Assembly: GCA_903896425.1 (NCBI GenBank)
Contig: CAITXW010000395.1
Coordinates: forward strand, 1-33,274
From: an uncultured beta proteobacterium
GTDB taxonomy: Bacteria; Pseudomonadota; Gammaproteobacteria; Burkholderiales; Burkholderiaceae_C
Reading direction: 5' to 3'
Length of the DNA: 33,274 nt
Shown here: positions 17,759 through 25,960 of the stretch, piece by piece
Position numbering within the stretch: the first letter of the stretch is position 1
Layout of the letters: the number at the start of each line of letters is the position of its first letter
Program-made: the position numbers and the translations under genes
The notes under the pieces: generated by a model
Seen by the model: only the letters and a program-made list of their open reading frames with translations
Databases searched by the model: none
What the model was told of the DNA's origin: nothing

Positions 17759-18667
17759 ATGACTGCTGCCCTGCACACCTCCACCCTCACTTCCCTGCCC
17801 CTGCTGGCGCGCGGCAAGGTGCGCGATAACTACGCCGTCGGTGACGACCGCATCCTGATGGTCGCCAGTGACCGCCTGAGCGCCTTCGACGTCATCATGG
17901 GCGAGCCGATTCCGGGCAAGGGCGCGCTGCTGACCAAGATGGCGCTGTTCTGGTTCGACAAGCTGGGGCCGCAGGGCCTCAACATTTGCCCTATCCATCT
18001 CACCGGCGAGGCGCCCGAGAGCGTGGTGACACCGGCTGAGGTGCCGCAGGTGGTGGGGCGCTCGATGCTGGTCAAGCGCCTCAAACCGCTGCCAGTCGAG
18101 GCGGTAGTGCGCGGTTATCTGGCCGGGAGTGGCTGGAAGGAATACCAGCAAAGCCAGTCGGTGTGCGGCGTCAAGCTGCCGGCTGGTTTGAAGAATGCCT
18201 CGAAACTGCCGGCGCCGATCTACACGCCCGCCGCCAAGGCCGCAGCCGGCGACCATGACGAGAACATCACGTTCGAGCAGACCGTCGCCACCATCGGTCT
18301 CGATCTGGCAACCCGCATGCGCGACATCAGCATTCGCCTGTACCAGGCAGCCGCCGAGATGGCTTTGAAGAAGGGCATCATCATTGCCGACACCAAGTTC
18401 GAGTTTGGACTCGATGCCGATGGCACACTGACCTTGATGGACGAAGTGCTGACGCCGGATTCCTCACGCTTCTGGCCGGCCGAGAGCTACCAGGAAGGCA
18501 TCAACCCGCCGAGCTACGACAAGCAGTTCGTACGCGACTGGCTGGAGCAGGTGCAGATCGACGGCAAACCCTGGAACAAGACGCCACCGGCGCCGCGCGT
18601 GCCCAATGAAGTCATTGCCAAAACCGCCGCGAAGTATCAGGAAGCGCTGCAGCGACTGATGGGCTGA
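17759..18667 (+). CDS. purC: SAICAR synthase (phosphoribosylaminoimidazole-succinocarboxamide synthase)
   Basis: 302 residues, of the longer SAICAR synthase form (~300) rather than the ~237-residue E. coli form. It joins CAIR with aspartate using ATP in purine synthesis. Motifs: [31 protein letters not shown] at the N-terminus, [14 protein letters not shown] in the middle, [29 protein letters not shown] towards the end. I chose the ATG at 17759 (MTAALHTS); the ORF track used a TTG nine bases upstream. The purE and purK genes for the preceding step lie 1.6 kb downstream, separated by a toxin-antitoxin pair and a thioredoxin-like gene. Confidence 0.97.
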   Translation: MTAALHTSTLTSLPLLARGKVRDNYAVGDDRILMVASDRLSAFDVIMGEPIPGKGALLTKMALFWFDKLGPQGLNICPIHLTGEAPESVVTPAEVPQVVGRSMLVKRLKPLPVEAVVRGYLAGSGWKEYQQSQSVCGVKLPAGLKNASKLPAPIYTPAAKAAAGDHDENITFEQTVATIGLDLATRMRDISIRLYQAAAEMALKKGIIIADTKFEFGLDADGTLTLMDEVLTPDSSRFWPAESYQEGINPPSYDKQFVRDWLEQVQIDGKPWNKTPPAPRVPNEVIAKTAAKYQEALQRLMG

Positions 18668-18707
18668 TTCCGCCCGTGTCGGGATGGGCTTGAAGCGGCG
18701 CGTATTT

Positions 18708-18727
18708 TGTGTCACACTTGTGGCACA
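18708..18727. promoter_or_regulatory. Tandem palindromic operator of the toxin-antitoxin operon
   Basis: Two 9-base dyads, TGTGTCACA (18708-18716) and TGTGGCACA (18719-18727), lie side by side with centres 11 bases apart, about one helical turn. They end three bases before the AGGAG ribosome site of the antitoxin gene. Ribbon-helix-helix antitoxins bind tandem short dyads of this sort to repress their own operon. The geometry is directly visible; binding is inferred. A clear -35/-10 pair could not be assigned. Confidence 0.6.
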
Positions 18728-18741
18728 TCAGGAGCAGCACC

Positions 18742-19005
18742 ATGTCCACCACCACCCTGCGCATTGAAGAAGGCTTGCGCGAACGCATCGGCCGGCTTGC
18801 CACGGCTCTGAACCAGACGCCGCACAGTTTCATGGTCGAAGCGCTGGCGCAAAAGGCCGATGAGGCCGAGTGGCGCTTGGGCATGCAGAACGAGGCCTGG
18901 CAACGCGATGCGGCCCTGCAAGCCGGCGAGCCGGGTGTGGAGTGGCACGAAATGAAGACCTATCTTCAGTCCCGTCTTTCCAAAGCCAAGGCCAAGCGCA
19001 AATGA
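18742..19005 (+). CDS. Ribbon-helix-helix antitoxin (CopG/ParD-like)
   Basis: 87 residues from the ATG at 18742, with AGGAG eight bases upstream; the ORF-track GTG at 18709 lies within the operator. The N-terminus (TTTLRIEEGLRERIGRLATALNQTPHSFMVEAL) is a typical ribbon-helix-helix: one beta strand and two helices. The rest is charged, ending in a Lys-rich tail (KAKAKRK), the part expected to wrap the toxin. Its stop overlaps the start of the ParE-like toxin (ATGA). Role: DNA-binding autorepressor and neutraliser of the toxin. It is inserted between purC and the thioredoxin gene. Confidence 0.88.
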   Translation: MSTTTLRIEEGLRERIGRLATALNQTPHSFMVEALAQKADEAEWRLGMQNEAWQRDAALQAGEPGVEWHEMKTYLQSRLSKAKAKRK

Positions 19006-19298
19006 GCCGGATCATTCTGGCACCTGAACTGCGCGCTGACTTTGACCGGATTTTTGATTTTCTGTTCGAGCACGCGCCGGAATATGCGGCGCCGCGCATT
19101 GAAGCCATCACCGACGTCATCGACGTTCTGGCCAGCAGCCCGCTGATCGGGCGTCCGGTGGCTTTCGGTCAGCGCGAACTCATCATTTCAACTGGTGCCA
19201 GCGGTTATCTGGCGCTGTACCGCTACGACCCCGCAGCGGATACCGTCTTCATTCTGGCGCTGCGCAGCCAGCGCGAACGCGACTACAAACGGTCCTGA
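19002..19298 (+). CDS. ParE/RelE-superfamily toxin
   Basis: 98 residues, the normal size for the ParE/RelE fold. Helical N-terminal half (LRADFDRIFDFLFEHAPEYAAPRIEAITDVIDVL), then PLIGRPV and a beta-rich end RELIISTGASGYLALYRYDPAADTVFILALRSQRERDY, which matches ParE-type proteins closely. ParE toxins act on DNA gyrase, whereas RelE cuts mRNA; the terminal RSQRERDY favours the ParE branch, but the target is not proven by sequence. Its ATG overlaps the antitoxin stop by four bases. Its stop is one base from the stop of the opposing thioredoxin-like gene. Confidence 0.87.
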   Translation: MSRIILAPELRADFDRIFDFLFEHAPEYAAPRIEAITDVIDVLASSPLIGRPVAFGQRELIISTGASGYLALYRYDPAADTVFILALRSQRERDYKRS

Positions 19299-19299
19299 T

Positions 19300-20199
19300 T
19301 CAGCTCAACACCACGCTGCTCAGGCGGCGCCGGTAGGTGGCAACCGTGGGGTCGACTGGAGGAATTTGTCCATCCGCCACCTTGACCGGCGGCGGCTCGA
19401 TGATGTCGAGGATGGCGATATAGGTTTTGCGCGCCAGATCCTCTGCCCAGCTCTTGTCGCGCATCAGGATCTCCAGCAACTCGTCCATGGCGGCCGTCCA
19501 GTCTGAATGTGCCATCAGGCTCTGCGCCTTGGCAAAACGGGCGTCGAAGTCGCGTTTGTTGGCGGCGATCTTGGCATCCACCGTGGCCAGTTCGTCGCCG
19601 CGTTCAGCAGCGAAATCCAGCGCGTTCATCCAGCGCTGCAGCGAATCAAAGCGCCGCACCAGGCTGGTCTGGTTGATCACCGGCGCGAAGGCGACCTTGG
19701 CATCGTCAATTGCGCCCTCCTGTAGCAACAGTTTGACGTAGTTGAAGCGCGCGTCCTCGTCCTGGGCGTTTTGCAGCACCGCCTGGTGCAGGGCTTCGCG
19801 CCGCGCCACCGGGTCGTTCTCATCGGGCGCATCGGAGACGGTTTCGCCGGTGACTTCGGCTTCCAGCACCTCGCCTTCGGGCAAGTGCTTGTCCAGAAAT
19901 GCCTTGATCTGGCCTTCGGGTAGCGCGCCCATGAAGCCATCGACCGGTTTGCCGCCGTACATCAGCACGCAGGTCGGGATGCTGCGAATGCCGAAAGCCT
20001 GCGCCAGTTCCTTTTCCTGGTCCGAGTCAATCTTGACCAGTTTGAAGCGCCCCGCGTAATCGGCTTCGAGCTTTTCCAGCAGCGGGCCGATCACCTTGCA
20101 GGGTCCGCACCAGGGCGCCCAGAAGTCCACCAGCACTGGCGTCTGCATCGAGGCAGCAACCACCTCGACATCGAAATTCTCAACCGTTACGTTTATCAT
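19300..20199 (-). CDS. Thioredoxin-TPR protein, CnoX/YbbN family
   Basis: 299 residues from the ATG at 20199 (MINVTVENFDVEVV); the longer ORF start reaches into the purE promoter. A thioredoxin domain (1-110) has the full active site WCGPCK with C31 and C34, and cis-Pro 75 (SIPT). An acidic linker (about 115-135) and a helical TPR-like domain (about 140-285) follow, including YVKLLLQEGAIDDAKVAF and DARFAKAQSLMAHSDWTAAMDELLEILMRD. This is the layout of CnoX (YbbN), a holdase that passes clients to GroEL and DnaK. E. coli YbbN lacks the first active-site Cys; this one keeps both and may be redox active. It is divergent from purE and convergent with the toxin gene. Confidence 0.9.
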   Translation of the reverse strand: MINVTVENFDVEVVAASMQTPVLVDFWAPWCGPCKVIGPLLEKLEADYAGRFKLVKIDSDQEKELAQAFGIRSIPTCVLMYGGKPVDGFMGALPEGQIKAFLDKHLPEGEVLEAEVTGETVSDAPDENDPVARREALHQAVLQNAQDEDARFNYVKLLLQEGAIDDAKVAFAPVINQTSLVRRFDSLQRWMNALDFAAERGDELATVDAKIAANKRDFDARFAKAQSLMAHSDWTAAMDELLEILMRDKSWAEDLARKTYIAILDIIEPPPVKVADGQIPPVDPTVATYRRRLSSVVLS

Positions 20200-20201
20200 T
20201 T

Positions 20202-20229
20202 TTGGCAGATTGGGGTAGTTAAGTAAAAT
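20202..20229 (+). promoter_or_regulatory. Sigma-70 promoter for purE-purK-tsaC
   Basis: TTGGCA (20202-20207) and TAAAAT (20224-20229) each match consensus at five of six positions and are 16 bases apart. The expected start is near 20236, giving a leader of about 65 bases before the purE ATG. The -35 begins three bases from the start codon of the divergent thioredoxin-like gene, so RNA polymerase here may interfere with that gene. Confidence 0.6.
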
Positions 20230-20302
20230 TAAAGCCTGATCACTTGCGGGACAGAGCAGTATCGGCAGCGTGCAGCGCACCGCAAACTCTGGACTCACCA
20301 CT

Positions 20303-20794
20303 ATGAAAATTCAAATCGGCGTCGTCATGGGTTCCAGTTCTGACTGGGACACCATGCAACATGCAGTCCACATTCTCCAACAGTTTGGCATTGCACATGA
20401 AGCACGTGTGCTCTCGGCGCACCGCATGCCCGACGACATGTTTGCCTATGCCGAAGGGGCGCGCGTTGCTGGTCTGAAAGCGATTATCGCGGGTGCGGGT
20501 GGCGCGGCGCATCTGCCGGGCATGCTGGCGGCCAAGACCACGGTGCCGGTGCTGGGTGTACCGGTGGCCAGTCGCCATCTGTCAGGCGTTGATTCGCTGC
20601 ACAGCATCGTGCAAATGCCCAAGGGTGTGCCAGTGGCGACCTTCGCCATCGGCGCTGCCGGGGCCGCCAACGCTGCGCTGTTTGCGGTTGCCATGCTGGC
20701 CAACGACAACGCAGCGCTGCGTGCCAAGCTCGATGCATTCCGCGCCGAACAAACCGAAGTGGCGCGCAGCATGACGCTGCCGCCGGTGCTGTGA
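20303..20794 (+). CDS. purE: N5-carboxyaminoimidazole ribonucleotide mutase
   Basis: 163 residues, the class I PurE length. It moves the carboxyl group of N5-CAIR to give CAIR. The active-site motifs are [10 protein letters not shown] (9-18) and [10 protein letters not shown] (38-46; H40), followed by [17 protein letters not shown] and [16 protein letters not shown] chose the ATG at 20303 ([15 protein letters not shown]). The stop overlaps the GTG of purK by four bases, so the two consecutive enzymes are translationally coupled. Confidence 0.97.
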   Translation: MKIQIGVVMGSSSDWDTMQHAVHILQQFGIAHEARVLSAHRMPDDMFAYAEGARVAGLKAIIAGAGGAAHLPGMLAAKTTVPVLGVPVASRHLSGVDSLHSIVQMPKGVPVATFAIGAAGAANAALFAVAMLANDNAALRAKLDAFRAEQTEVARSMTLPPVL

Positions 20795-21963
20795 GCGGCC
20801 CTGCACTTTTGCCTGGCACGTCAGGCAGCGGCCAACAGATCACCCTGGGTGTCATGGGCGGCGGCCAGTTGGGCCGCATGTTTGTGCAGGCTGCACAGGC
20901 CATGGGCTACTTCACGGCGGTGCTGGACCCCGATGCGATCAGTCCGGCGGGGCTGGTGAGCCACTACCACATCAAGACCGCGTACCTCGACGAGCAAGGA
21001 CTGGCGCAACTGATCCAGCGCTGCGCTGCCATCACCACCGAGTTTGAAAACGTGCCGGCGCCGGCCCTGCTGACGCTGGGCGCAGCGCGTCGGGTTTCGC
21101 CCGGCGCCGAAGCGGTTGCCATTGCGCAGGATCGAATCCGGGAAAAAGCGCATTTCGTGCGCTGCGGCGTGCCCTGCGCGCCCTATGCCGTGATCGAAAC
21201 CGCGAGCCAACTCGCCGCTGTGCCTGAGGATCTGTTGCCCGGCATTCTGAAAACGGCGCGCCTGGGCTACGATGGCAAAGGCCAGCAGCGTGTCAGCAGC
21301 CGCGCTGAATTGGCGGCGGCCTGGGACGCACTCAAAGGTGTGCCTTGTGTGCTGGAGAAGATGTTGCCACTCAAAGCCGAGTGCTCGGTGATCGTGGCGC
21401 GCGGCGCCGACGGTGTCTGTGTCAATCTACCGCTGCAGCTTAACCTGCACCGCGACGGCATCCTGGCTGTGACTGAAGCCTACGAAGGCAATTTGCCAGC
21501 GCCGCTGGTGGCACAGGCCATCGCCGCAACGCGCGCCATCGCCGAGCAACTGCAGTACGTCGGCGTGCTGTGCGTGGAGTTTTTTGTGCTGCAGGACGAC
21601 TCGCTGGTCGTCAACGAGATGGCGCCGCGCCCGCACAACAGCGGCCACTACAGCCTGGACGCCTGCGACCTCTCGCAGTTTGACCTGCAGGTGCGCACGC
21701 TGGCCGGTTTGCCGCTGCTGCAGCCGCGCCAGCACAGCCCGGCCATCATGCTCAATCTGCTCGGTGACCTGTGGGTTGACGGCGCAACGCCACCCTGGGA
21801 CCAGGTGCTGGCGTTGCCCGGCGCGCACCTGCACTTGTACGGCAAGCTCACGGCCAGCAAGGGGCGCAAGATGGGGCACCTGACGCTCACGGGAGCTACG
21901 GTGGCGCAAGTGCGTGCCACTGCGCTGCAAGCGGCGGCCCTGCTGGGTATCGCGCCGTTCTGA
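20791..21963 (+). CDS. purK: N5-carboxyaminoimidazole ribonucleotide synthase
   Basis: 390 residues. It uses ATP and bicarbonate to carboxylate AIR, making the substrate of PurE. It is an ATP-grasp protein: [22 protein letters not shown] (about 19-40), TTEFENVPA, the ATP-grasp stretch [23 protein letters not shown]-like strand, and [23 protein letters not shown] near the active site. The start is GTG, overlapping the purE stop (GTGA). The first ~15 residues ([13 protein letters not shown]) are a short extension of no evident role. tsaC starts 12 bases later. Confidence 0.96.
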   Translation: MSGPALLPGTSGSGQQITLGVMGGGQLGRMFVQAAQAMGYFTAVLDPDAISPAGLVSHYHIKTAYLDEQGLAQLIQRCAAITTEFENVPAPALLTLGAARRVSPGAEAVAIAQDRIREKAHFVRCGVPCAPYAVIETASQLAAVPEDLLPGILKTARLGYDGKGQQRVSSRAELAAAWDALKGVPCVLEKMLPLKAECSVIVARGADGVCVNLPLQLNLHRDGILAVTEAYEGNLPAPLVAQAIAATRAIAEQLQYVGVLCVEFFVLQDDSLVVNEMAPRPHNSGHYSLDACDLSQFDLQVRTLAGLPLLQPRQHSPAIMLNLLGDLWVDGATPPWDQVLALPGAHLHLYGKLTASKGRKMGHLTLTGATVAQVRATALQAAALLGIAPF

Positions 21964-21975
21964 GCGCGCGCCACC

Positions 21976-23001
21976 ATGATTCTGGACGGACGCAACGAGG
22001 GCGCGATCAGCGCGGCTGCGCAGGCGCTGGCAGCGGGTGAACTGGTCGGCCTTCCGACCGAGACCGTCTATGGTCTGGCGGCCGATGCCGACAACGCCGC
22101 TGCCATCGCCAAAATATTTGCCGCCAAGGGACGCCCGGCCGATCACCCGCTGATCGTGCACGTGGCTGATGCCAACGGCGTGGCGCACTTTGCATCTGAG
22201 GTGCCTGACTTTGCCAGCGCGCTAATCAAGGCCTTCTGGCCTGGTCCACTCACGCTGATTCTGCCGCGCCAGCCAGATGTCGCAACGGCCGCCGCCGGTG
22301 GTCAGAATTCCATCGGTCTGCGCTGCCCCTCGCACCCGGTGGCGCAGGCGCTGCTGCAAGCCTGCCGGGCCCATGCCGCGAAGCCGGTGTGGGGTGTTGC
22401 CGCACCGAGCGCGAACATGTTTGGTCGCGTCAGCCCGACCACGGCGCAGCATGTGCACGATGAATTCGGCGGCGACCTGCTGGTGTTGGATGGCGGCGCC
22501 TGCAGCGTCGGCATCGAGTCCACCATCATCGACTGCACGCGCGGCGCTCCGGTGCTGTTGCGCCCCGGCGCCATCACGCGCGAACAGGTGCAGGCGGTGT
22601 GCGGCACGCAGGTCTTCTCGCAAGATGCCATGCAGGCGCTCGACAAAGCAGCGCCGCGTGCCTCGGGCACGCTCGAATCGCACTACGCACCCAAGGCCAA
22701 GGTTCGCCTGATGGATGCCAAGGCCTTGCAGACTGCGCTCGATCTGCTGGCGCGCGATGTGGACGGCAAAGTCGGCGCCCCCGTGATTGCCACCTATTCA
22801 CGTGCCGTCCTGAAGACGCCCTCTGTCACGGTGTTGCGCAAACATATGCCCGACGATGCGGCGGCCACCGCACAGCAGTTGTTTGCCGTGCTGCGCGCGT
22901 TCGATGACCAGGGCGTGAAACTGATCTGGATCGAGACGCCTCCCGCTGATCATGCGTGGGACGGCGTGCGTGATCGTCTGCAGCGGGCAGCAGCCGGCTG
23001 A
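21976..23001 (+). CDS. tsaC: L-threonylcarbamoyladenylate synthase, Sua5 type
   Basis: 341 residues: a YrdC catalytic domain (about 10-200) plus a C-terminal Sua5 domain (about 220-340), so it is the two-domain Sua5 form rather than the ~190-residue TsaC of E. coli. It makes threonylcarbamoyl-AMP for the t6A modification of tRNAs that read ANN codons. Motifs: GLPTETVYGLAADADN (25-40), KGRPADHPLIVHV, WPGPLTLIL, APSANMFGRVSPTTAQHV and GIESTIIDCT; the linker contains GTLESHYAPKAKV, the usual junction before the Sua5 domain. It follows purK by 12 bases. No clear terminator is seen after it. Confidence 0.94.
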   Translation: MILDGRNEGAISAAAQALAAGELVGLPTETVYGLAADADNAAAIAKIFAAKGRPADHPLIVHVADANGVAHFASEVPDFASALIKAFWPGPLTLILPRQPDVATAAAGGQNSIGLRCPSHPVAQALLQACRAHAAKPVWGVAAPSANMFGRVSPTTAQHVHDEFGGDLLVLDGGACSVGIESTIIDCTRGAPVLLRPGAITREQVQAVCGTQVFSQDAMQALDKAAPRASGTLESHYAPKAKVRLMDAKALQTALDLLARDVDGKVGAPVIATYSRAVLKTPSVTVLRKHMPDDAAATAQQLFAVLRAFDDQGVKLIWIETPPADHAWDGVRDRLQRAAAG

Positions 23002-23522
23002 GGGACAGCAGCAGACACGAAGGCGATGGTCGGTTTTTGGAGTTGCCACCTCCAATCCAGCCATTGAATATTTCAAGTCAAAGGTCAGGACGACGGCGAT
23101 GATTTCGTCAACGGATGGAACCGCCACCAGAAACTTGTAGCCCATATGCTTGACGTGCTTGCAGTTCCACAGTCGACTCAAACCCCAACTCTGTTCCACG
23201 GATTGCAACGGTCTTTGGTTTCGGTTGCGAATGCGTAATTACCCGCGCTCGTTATGGGGAATTGCATCAATTCCGAACACCTGCACTTAACCCGCTTGTC
23301 CCACAACGACACAACCCTAAGACCAAAAAAGCGGCCACAGAGCATGGGAATTGTTCATCAAAATGCGCTAATTATCCAATTATTGACCACGGTCATGTGG
23401 CTGCTTTCTTCACGGTCGTTTGGACATCAATCGATCCCGGCACAGTAATTGCTGAGGTCCAAGCGCCACACCATCGGGCGAGTGGCGGGCTACGTCCTAA
23501 CAACACTTTGGAGACTTTGAAG
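23002..23522. other. Gene-poor region between tsaC and the porin
   Basis: 521 bases with no gene I can support. ORFs extend through it on both strands (minus 22798-23208, plus upstream extension of the porin frame) but lack family resemblance, and the minus one overlaps the tsaC end. The right half is visibly more AT-rich than its neighbours. A dyad TGACC-AC-GGTCA occurs at 23384-23395, and TTGACC there resembles a -35 but has no good -10. The long leader suggests the porin is regulated. Confidence 0.5.
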
Positions 23523-24668
23523 ATGAAAACGAAATTCCTTGCTGCCACCTTGCTGGCCGTAACCTTCCCTGCGGTGCATGCCGTCGACATCAAGGCAGGC
23601 GACTGGACTGTCACTGTGGGCGGCAATATCAACGCCTTCTACACCAGCAGCGATTGCGGTAAAGCTGCCGGCACCGTCGGCGGACTGTCGCTTGGTGATG
23701 CAACCCTTGCGTGCGGCGGCAAGGACAAGAGCACCGTGATCGGCAATGGCCTGCTGCCTTCGACATTGAATGTCGGCGCCCGGACCAACGAGAGCGGCTA
23801 TGACATTGCCGCTCTGATCGGCATTGGCGTCGCAACCGCCACTGGCAGTGCGATTGCACAAAACAGTACAGTCGACGTGCGCACTGCCTCTTTGACCTTT
23901 GGCAACAAGGATGTCGGCACATTCAAATTGGGCCGCGACTACGGCCTGTACGGTTTGAATGCAGTGCTTAGCGACATGACGCTGCTGGGCGTTGGTGCCG
24001 CGACACGGGCAACGCAAGATGGCCGCGTATCACTCGGTCACCTTGGCTCTGGCTATACCTTTGCCGGCACTTACGGTCAACTGGCTTACACCTCGCCCAA
24101 CATGGGCGGTTTCAGTGTGGATCTTGGCATCTTCAATCCGGTTGACGTTACGCTCGGGCCGACCAATACGGCCGGCACCAGCCCCGCGTTTCAGGCGCGT
24201 GCCACGTTTGCGGGTCAAGGCTTTAAAGCCTGGATCGCCAACAAATCGCAATCATTTGACCATAGCATCCTGAGCGCAACTGACAGTTTCAGCATGAACG
24301 CGATGGAAGTTGGCGGCTCGGTCGACCTCGGCAATTTCGGCCTGATCGGAAACTACCAGAACGGTACAGGCGTCGGCATCCTGTCCGATGGCGACCAGGG
24401 CAACATGAAAGGCACAAACACCTTCGTACAAGCCACTTACAAATTGACAGACCGAGTGAAAATTGGCTTGGGAATGGGCAAGAGCGAAAACGATACGGGC
24501 ACCGGCAACGGTTTGAAGTCCAACGAAAACACCACCGCTGCGGTTTACTTCAATTTGACCAAGAGTCTGACATTGGTCGGCGAAGTAGGCCAGACCAAAT
24601 CCAAAGCGTTTAATAACGCCGAAGCCACGCAGAACAGCTACTCTTTTGGTGGCATCTTCTTCTTTTAA
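23523..24668 (+). CDS. Outer-membrane porin (Gram-negative type)
   Basis: 381 residues from the ATG at 23523, chosen because a clean signal peptide follows (MKTKFLAATLLAVTFPAVHA, cleavage before VDIKAGD); the ORF-track extension upstream is not protein-like. The mature part alternates polar and hydrophobic residues as in a beta barrel, and it ends in phenylalanine (SYSFGGIFFF), the outer-membrane assembly signal. The central stretch ASLTFGNKDVGTFKLGRDYGLYG fits the L3/pore region of betaproteobacterial general porins. Two Cys residues near the start (SSDCGK and LACGGK) could form a disulfide in the first loop. The pore selectivity cannot be judged. A strong terminator follows. Confidence 0.9.
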   Translation: MKTKFLAATLLAVTFPAVHAVDIKAGDWTVTVGGNINAFYTSSDCGKAAGTVGGLSLGDATLACGGKDKSTVIGNGLLPSTLNVGARTNESGYDIAALIGIGVATATGSAIAQNSTVDVRTASLTFGNKDVGTFKLGRDYGLYGLNAVLSDMTLLGVGAATRATQDGRVSLGHLGSGYTFAGTYGQLAYTSPNMGGFSVDLGIFNPVDVTLGPTNTAGTSPAFQARATFAGQGFKAWIANKSQSFDHSILSATDSFSMNAMEVGGSVDLGNFGLIGNYQNGTGVGILSDGDQGNMKGTNTFVQATYKLTDRVKIGLGMGKSENDTGTGNGLKSNENTTAAVYFNLTKSLTLVGEVGQTKSKAFNNAEATQNSYSFGGIFFF

Positions 24669-24693
24669 TCGATCGTAACAACACGGGTTTCTT

Positions 24694-25373
24694 CTAGGGT
24701 TTTCGATCGGCCACGTCACGGGGCCGATCGTTTTTTTCAAATTGCTTGACAAGTTCCACGTTGGCAGCGAGCAGTTCGACTTTTCTTTGTCTGTACTTTG
24801 TGATGTCATTCAGTACAAGACGCAAGTGCCCCACCTCATCCGCTTCGAGAACAACCAGGGCTTGCAGTCGCACCCACATCTGTGCGCCGTCCTGGCAGAC
24901 CAACCGCAACTCGCATTCCTGTGGCGCAAAACCCAATAAAATCATTTGACGCCAAAGGTGGAAAACACCCTGATCGTCTGCGACGATGAAAGTGCCCAAC
25001 AATTTTTTGAATAAATCGCTTCTTGCAACACCGAGCATGGCGGCGACTTCGAGGTTGGCTTGCAAAATCAATCCGGCATCGTTGGCGTGCAATAGCCTAT
25101 CGGAGCCAGTTCGTATAAGTCAAAATAACTTGCCCGCGAAGTATCGAGTTCAGCCTGCATCCGCCGCAGCTCCTCGTTTTGCATCTCCAACTGAATCTGA
25201 TGAACCTGCAGGTCATGCAGCACCCGTTGCGCTGCTGCTGGTGACAATGCAGCGAAATCTTCGGCTGGCGGGTTGGTGCGTTGCCCAAGCGCCGCTTCTG
25301 CCCGCTGGTACAGGCACTCGATGAGACTTTCCACCGAGTTGCCATCACCGGTGTGCTTGTTCTCGATGCTCAC
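24694..25373 (-). pseudogene. Frameshifted and truncated PAS-domain sensor gene
   Basis: Two overlapping ORFs join into one protein. The first (from a GTG at 25373 with a strong GGGAGG site) has the conserved N-terminal stretch ending in YFDLYELAPIGYCT, rich in coiled-coil (LQVHQIQLEMQNEELRRMQAEL). The second, one frame over, continues NDAGLILQANLEVAAMLGVARSDLF and reaches the PAS/PAC end RLVLNDITKYRQRK. Adding one base near 25085-25088 (an apparent loss of G in ACGGCC) restores a continuous GYCT-A-NDAGLIL. Homologues usually go on into further PAS, kinase or GGDEF/EAL domains; here the frame stops after a ~30-residue helical tail, with the last ~11 codons made of the porin terminator. So the 3' part appears to have been lost. 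A sequencing error could explain the frameshift but not the truncation. Confidence 0.8.
24704..24737 (+). terminator. Rho-independent terminator after the porin
   Basis: CGATCGGCC (24704-24712) and GGCCGATCG (24722-24730) form a perfect 9-base stem with a 9-base loop, followed by seven T residues. It lies 35 bases after the porin stop. The same bases encode the last residues of the truncated PAS gene on the opposite strand. Confidence 0.9.
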
Positions 25374-25960
25374 TTCGGCCTCCCTTGTCTTGAGCGATGC
25401 TGGAATCGTGATCGAACTTTGGTGATGGCCATCAGGTCATCACCGTTCAACCCTGGCGGTGGCCCGCAGACTGCAGACCTGGTTGAGAAATCAAAAACTT
25501 CCCGGTGCGACCCAGCTACTCTTCAAGTGAAACTGTAATTCGGTCTCAAGTTTTGCGTATGCAGACTCCTCTACATTTGCCAATGCGAACAAATGTATCA
25601 GAGGTTTTTCCGTCTATAGGTGGTGTTTTACCGAGCAACTGCAATCGGTGCCGAGATGTTCGACCTCTTCACGCGCAGTGCCTGTCAAGCGGAAAATTGA
25701 GATTCCCGAAAACTGCCACCGACGAGTACCCGCAAACGCTGCGCTGCCGAAATTGCCGTCGCTGCACGCAATGGCATCAACGGAACTCGTCTTGTACATG
25801 CGCCGCCATCCAGTGATCGCGTTGCTGTGAACGTCGGATCGCGCCGGCATGACACAGCTTTAGTTCATCCCCGCGTCAACGCCATCACCCGCCCAACCGT
25901 TAAAGGCCTCTACTGGCGATCCGGCGGGTCGCGCAGAGGAAATCTCTCTTAGGAAACACC
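25374..25960. other. 587-base region without a supported gene
   Basis: Several ORFs of 60-103 codons exist on both strands (for example plus 25505-25816 and minus 25614-25850), but none has a ribosome site, a recognisable domain or protein-like composition; the plus ORF is rich in Cys and Arg, as out-of-frame GC-rich DNA often is. Structure that is visible: a 12-base perfect palindrome TGATGGCCATCA at 25423 nested in a GGTGATG/CATCACC dyad, and a terminator-like hairpin at 25568-25609. The region lies upstream of the decayed PAS gene and may be remnant DNA. Confidence 0.5.
25568..25609 (+). terminator. Terminator-like hairpin inside a gene desert
   Basis: TACATTTG (25572-25579) pairs perfectly with CAAATGTA (25590-25597) across a 10-base loop; flanking CCTC and GAGG extend the stem past a 3-base bulge, and TTTTT follows at once. 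This is the shape of an intrinsic terminator for plus-strand RNA, yet no plus-strand gene lies upstream closer than the porin, which has its own terminator. A small RNA or a remnant transcript is possible. Confidence 0.5.

Noticed and set aside
22798-23208. 136-codon minus-strand ORF across the end of tsaC
   Set aside because: Its C-terminal half is antisense to tsaC and it matches no family I recognise; kept only as a possible remnant in the findings.
25505-25850. Plus ORF 25505-25816 (103 codons) and minus ORF 25614-25850 (78 codons)
   Set aside because: No ribosome site, no domain, Cys/Arg-heavy or Ser-heavy composition, and they overlap on opposite strands.
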